Below, one piece after another: positions 61,371 through 64,000 of a stretch of DNA of 64,000 nucleotides. The number at the start of each line of letters is the position of its first letter. The stretch's first letter is position 1. The notes under the pieces were generated by a model. It did not search any database. It was not told the origin of the DNA and saw only the letters and a program-made list of their open reading frames with translations. The stretch comes from Puccinia triticina (Eukaryota > Basidiomycota > Pucciniomycetes > Pucciniales > Pucciniaceae), in assembly GCF_026914185.1 (NCBI RefSeq), contig NC_070570.1, positions 186,001-250,000 of the forward strand, written 5' to 3'. Made by a program: the position numbers and the translations under genes.

Positions 61371-63999
61371 TATCTCAAGAAATTCTTCAAATTGATGAAG
61401 ATATCACCAAACAAAAAATCAGGATCTTTGAAAAATTGCGAGGTGCGTAGAATGGCTAAATTGAAGCGTTCTTCACACAGCAATCCCCTTCCTACTGACT
61501 CTTTGCCATTTAAAATGATTCAAATGGATGTCTTACAGGTATCGCCGAATTCAAGAGGTTCATTTTGATACATCTTGGTCTTAATCAACGATTTTTCCCG
61601 TTTCAACCGCATTTTCTTGATGCAGAAGAAATTGGAATCTGAGTCAAAAATCATGTCTTACATCAACGAAATAAAGAATCAATTGGACGTGACTCCTGCT
61701 ATTCTACACACTGATTGTGGCGGAGAATTCGGTTCGACAGTGTTCAAAACCTTTCTTTCTCAGCGTGGAATTTGCCTGGAACAAGGCCCGGCCAGCTCTC
61801 CTCAGACGAACGGACTGGCAGAGCGTTTCAATCAGACTCTGTTAATGAAGATGCAATGCATGCTCGCACAATGCGCTGTGCCTCTAAACTATTAGGACAA
61901 AGCTGCAAAGTTTGCTTCTTCATTAATTAATATGCTCCCAACGTCAGCACTCGATTGGCAATCTGCGAATTCCATTCTAATCAAGGAAAATGCTGCAATT
62001 GAACAAGTAAGACATGTTCATACTCTTTTACCCTTCGGTCTTAAAGTCTACGTACATACGCAATCGCCTTCTTCAAAAGTTCTCCCTCCTTCAAAACCGT
62101 TTTATTTCCTTGGCTATGAGCCCAGATCGGATGCCTTACGGTTTTTCGATCCCATCTCTTGCCGAACGGTTATTAGCCGAGATTTTACCGCATCCATTCT
62201 TTCCTTCCCTCATAATTCCAAGGCTGCAATGATGAAGTTACCCATAACTTTGCCCACATCATCTGCAGAACTGGTTGACAACAATGAACATGTTGATATT
62301 GATGTCTCAAGCAGAAAAACTCAAAGGCGCGGACCTTCCGCTATTGCTCCAACAATAGTTTTGCCTTCTCCGTCTGTTGCATCCTCAACATCTGCTTCAC
62401 CTCCTATTCTTCCGCCTATCCCTTTCTCTTCATCTTTAGATGTTGCAACTCGTCAATCTGACCAATCTCCTTCATCTACCCAACAGCCTCCAACCAAACG
62501 ATTTACGTATGAATGGCAGCCCAAAAATCAACTTGCTCCAAAAGACATAAATTCTAGTGTCAATCCTTCGAACATCATAGAAGGATCGCGTCGTCTCAAC
62601 AAACAATTGCCGGATTTGAGCTTTACGTTGCAAAAAGAGCTTCCTGACCTCAATCTTACGCAATCGGTTTCTATCAACGACGCTATGAATGACATTCCGT
62701 CACTGCCGCTTTGGGAGAACGCCTTGACATTGGAATTTAACTCTCTTAATTCAAAAAATACTGGAACGCTGGTTCCGCCACCATCTGACGACAAGACAAT
62801 CGGCGGTATGTGGTTATTGACCAAGAAGCTAAATGAATTTAAGGAAGTTATCCGACATAAAGCTTGCTGGGTTGTTTTTGGGAATCATCAAGAACACATG
62901 TTACACTATTTTGAAACATACTCATTGGTCGCAAGAAACGAATCGCTCAAAATGATGATCTCGCTAGCCGTAAACAAACAATGGTCTGTGTTTCAATTCA
63001 ACGTTGAAACTGCTTTTTTGTACGGTAACATCGACACATCAATCTATGTTTTGCAAGTTCTTGGTTTTGAAGATCCCGATCCGACTAAAAGAGGATGGGT
63101 TTGGAAGCTCAATAAATCACTTTATGGCACCAAGCAAGCGCCCCGTATGTGGAAGGCGCATCTTGTACAAACACTTAAATCGATCGGTTTTGAGCCATCA
63201 TTGTTGGATGATGCATTGTTTCACAATGTGGACAACTCAATTCTTCTCCACATGCACGTCGATGACGGTTTGATTGTTGGCAAATCGCGTAAAGCAATAC
63301 TTGATTTCTTGACAGCTTTGAAGAAATCTTACGTCCTGAAGATTAAAGAACGACCAAATCAGCATCTTGGTTACACGTTCGACTGGCGGGCTGATGGCTC
63401 TGTTTTGATTCATCAATCTGATTTTGCAAAAAAGATCATTGAAAAATTTGGAATGACTAACTCGACATGCGTCAAAGCTCCATCTCCACTAAATTTTCAT
63501 CGCGTTGTAGCTTCCGACTCTCCCCCATTCGACGCAAAAACAATGCAAAAAGCCATAGGAATGCTCAACTATCTGGCTCTTCATACTCGTCCAGATATTG
63601 CATTTACGGTTAACATTTTAGCTCAGTTTGTGTCATCCCCTTCTTTATCCCATTGGTCCATGATCAAAAATCTCCTGCGTTATCTTCAAGGCACTCTTGA
63701 ATTCGGCATTCATTTACGAAAAGGCAAACAATCCAATTCTTTGTGCGGTTGGGCTGACACTGACTACGGTACATCTCTGGTGACGAAAAAATCAATGTCG
63801 GGCTATGTTATCACGTTTTTTGGAAATCATATTTCTTGGACCACAAAGAAACAGTCTGTTGTTGCTCAGTCAACCACCGAAGCCAAGTTTATCGCAATTA
63901 ACAAATGCGCAAAACAACTTTGTTGGATGTCCAACTTGATAACGTCACTCGGTATACGCATTGATTCCCCTCTGATTTACAACAACAACTCCGGTGCAG
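61371..63999 (+). pseudogene. Copia-3 integrase, RT and RNase H (continues past the window)
   Basis: Frame resumes after the CACTA element: YLKKFFKLMKISPN, zinc site with NCEVRRMAK (second Cys changed), integrase D in IQMDVLQ, D in HTDCGGEF, E in NGLAERFNQTL. TGA at about 61,568 precedes YILVLINDFSR, and TAG at 61,893-61,895 stands where NYW is expected. RT: ETYSLVARNESLKM, FNVETAFLYGNID, KSLYGTKQAPRMWK, HMHVDDGLIVG (63,245-63,280). RNase H: GWADTDYGTSL, STTEAKFIAI, NNNSGAV at the edge. RT and RNase H are open from about 61,900 on. Confidence 0.82.
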
Positions 64000-64000
64000 T

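Noticed and set aside
42381..61895. Reassigned genetic code (TGA read as Trp)
   Set aside because: Considered because several Copia-3 stops fall at expected Trp sites. Gypsy pol ends in TGA, one defect is TAG, and intact Copia-1 uses TGG with no internal TGA.

Overview
This window is a eukaryotic, almost purely repetitive block. It holds transposons nested inside transposons, with no single-copy host gene that I can support. The coding signatures are fungal LTR-retrotransposon polyproteins (Ty3/Gypsy and Ty1/Copia) and a hAT transposase with two 63-70 nt GT-AG introns. Style (gag types, short introns, pervasive GACCGGTC-type palindromic arrays, TE-in-TE nesting) suggests a large rust-fungus (Pucciniales) genome. 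That assignment is inference from style, not from a marker gene.

Layout. 1-3,415: decayed hAT element on the minus strand. 3,416-7,700: AT-rich remnants, palindromic tandem arrays and a decayed LTR. 7,701-10,952: solo LTR split by a 2.47-kb TIR element with a 3-bp target duplication (TSD). 10,957-26,721: a GACCGGTC/TCAATGACC palindromic array split by a 14.9-kb Ty3/Gypsy element (783-bp LTRs, CCGG TSD). That Gypsy is itself split by an apparently intact 5.3-kb Copia with identical 536-bp LTRs (TSD CAAAC). 26,722-32,330: palindrome-rich foldback elements, including a complete 2.29-kb hAT-like foldback (TSD CTTGAGAT) and a 652-bp hAT-like element inside another inverted repeat. 32,522-35,835: hAT and Copia-gag fragments, a solo LTR and a small inverted-repeat element with a perfect 23-bp hairpin. 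36,460-41,629: a tRNA-like sequence, an inverted pair of 654-bp LTRs and a gag-only LTR element whose primer-binding sites carry long tRNA-Tyr-like sequence. 41,648-63,999: a decayed Copia split by a 17,583-bp CACTA-type element (TSD TAT). The CACTA-type element contains a ~173-bp satellite in inverted orientation, a 1.05-kb CACTG element (TSD ACT), a second Copia (TSD AGAAA) and gene-like fragments.

Most notable observations: (1) the Gypsy gag/pol junction carries a textbook T TTA AAC -1 slippery heptamer with pol exactly in the -1 frame; (2) the same Gypsy carries two extra divergent ORFs between pol and the 3' LTR, one RRM-like in sense and one antisense with its own TATA box; (3) several related LTRs sit at CCGG, some inside the palindromic arrays; (4) the two resolved Copia families have primer-binding sites matching tRNA anticodon arms (Lys-UUU and initiator Met); (5) a giant satellite-bearing CACTA-type element; (6) many unrelated elements share one design, namely TIRs enclosing arrays of short palindromes of element-specific sequence. 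Most inactivating stops are TGA, one transition from CGA or TGG, consistent with cytosine deamination.
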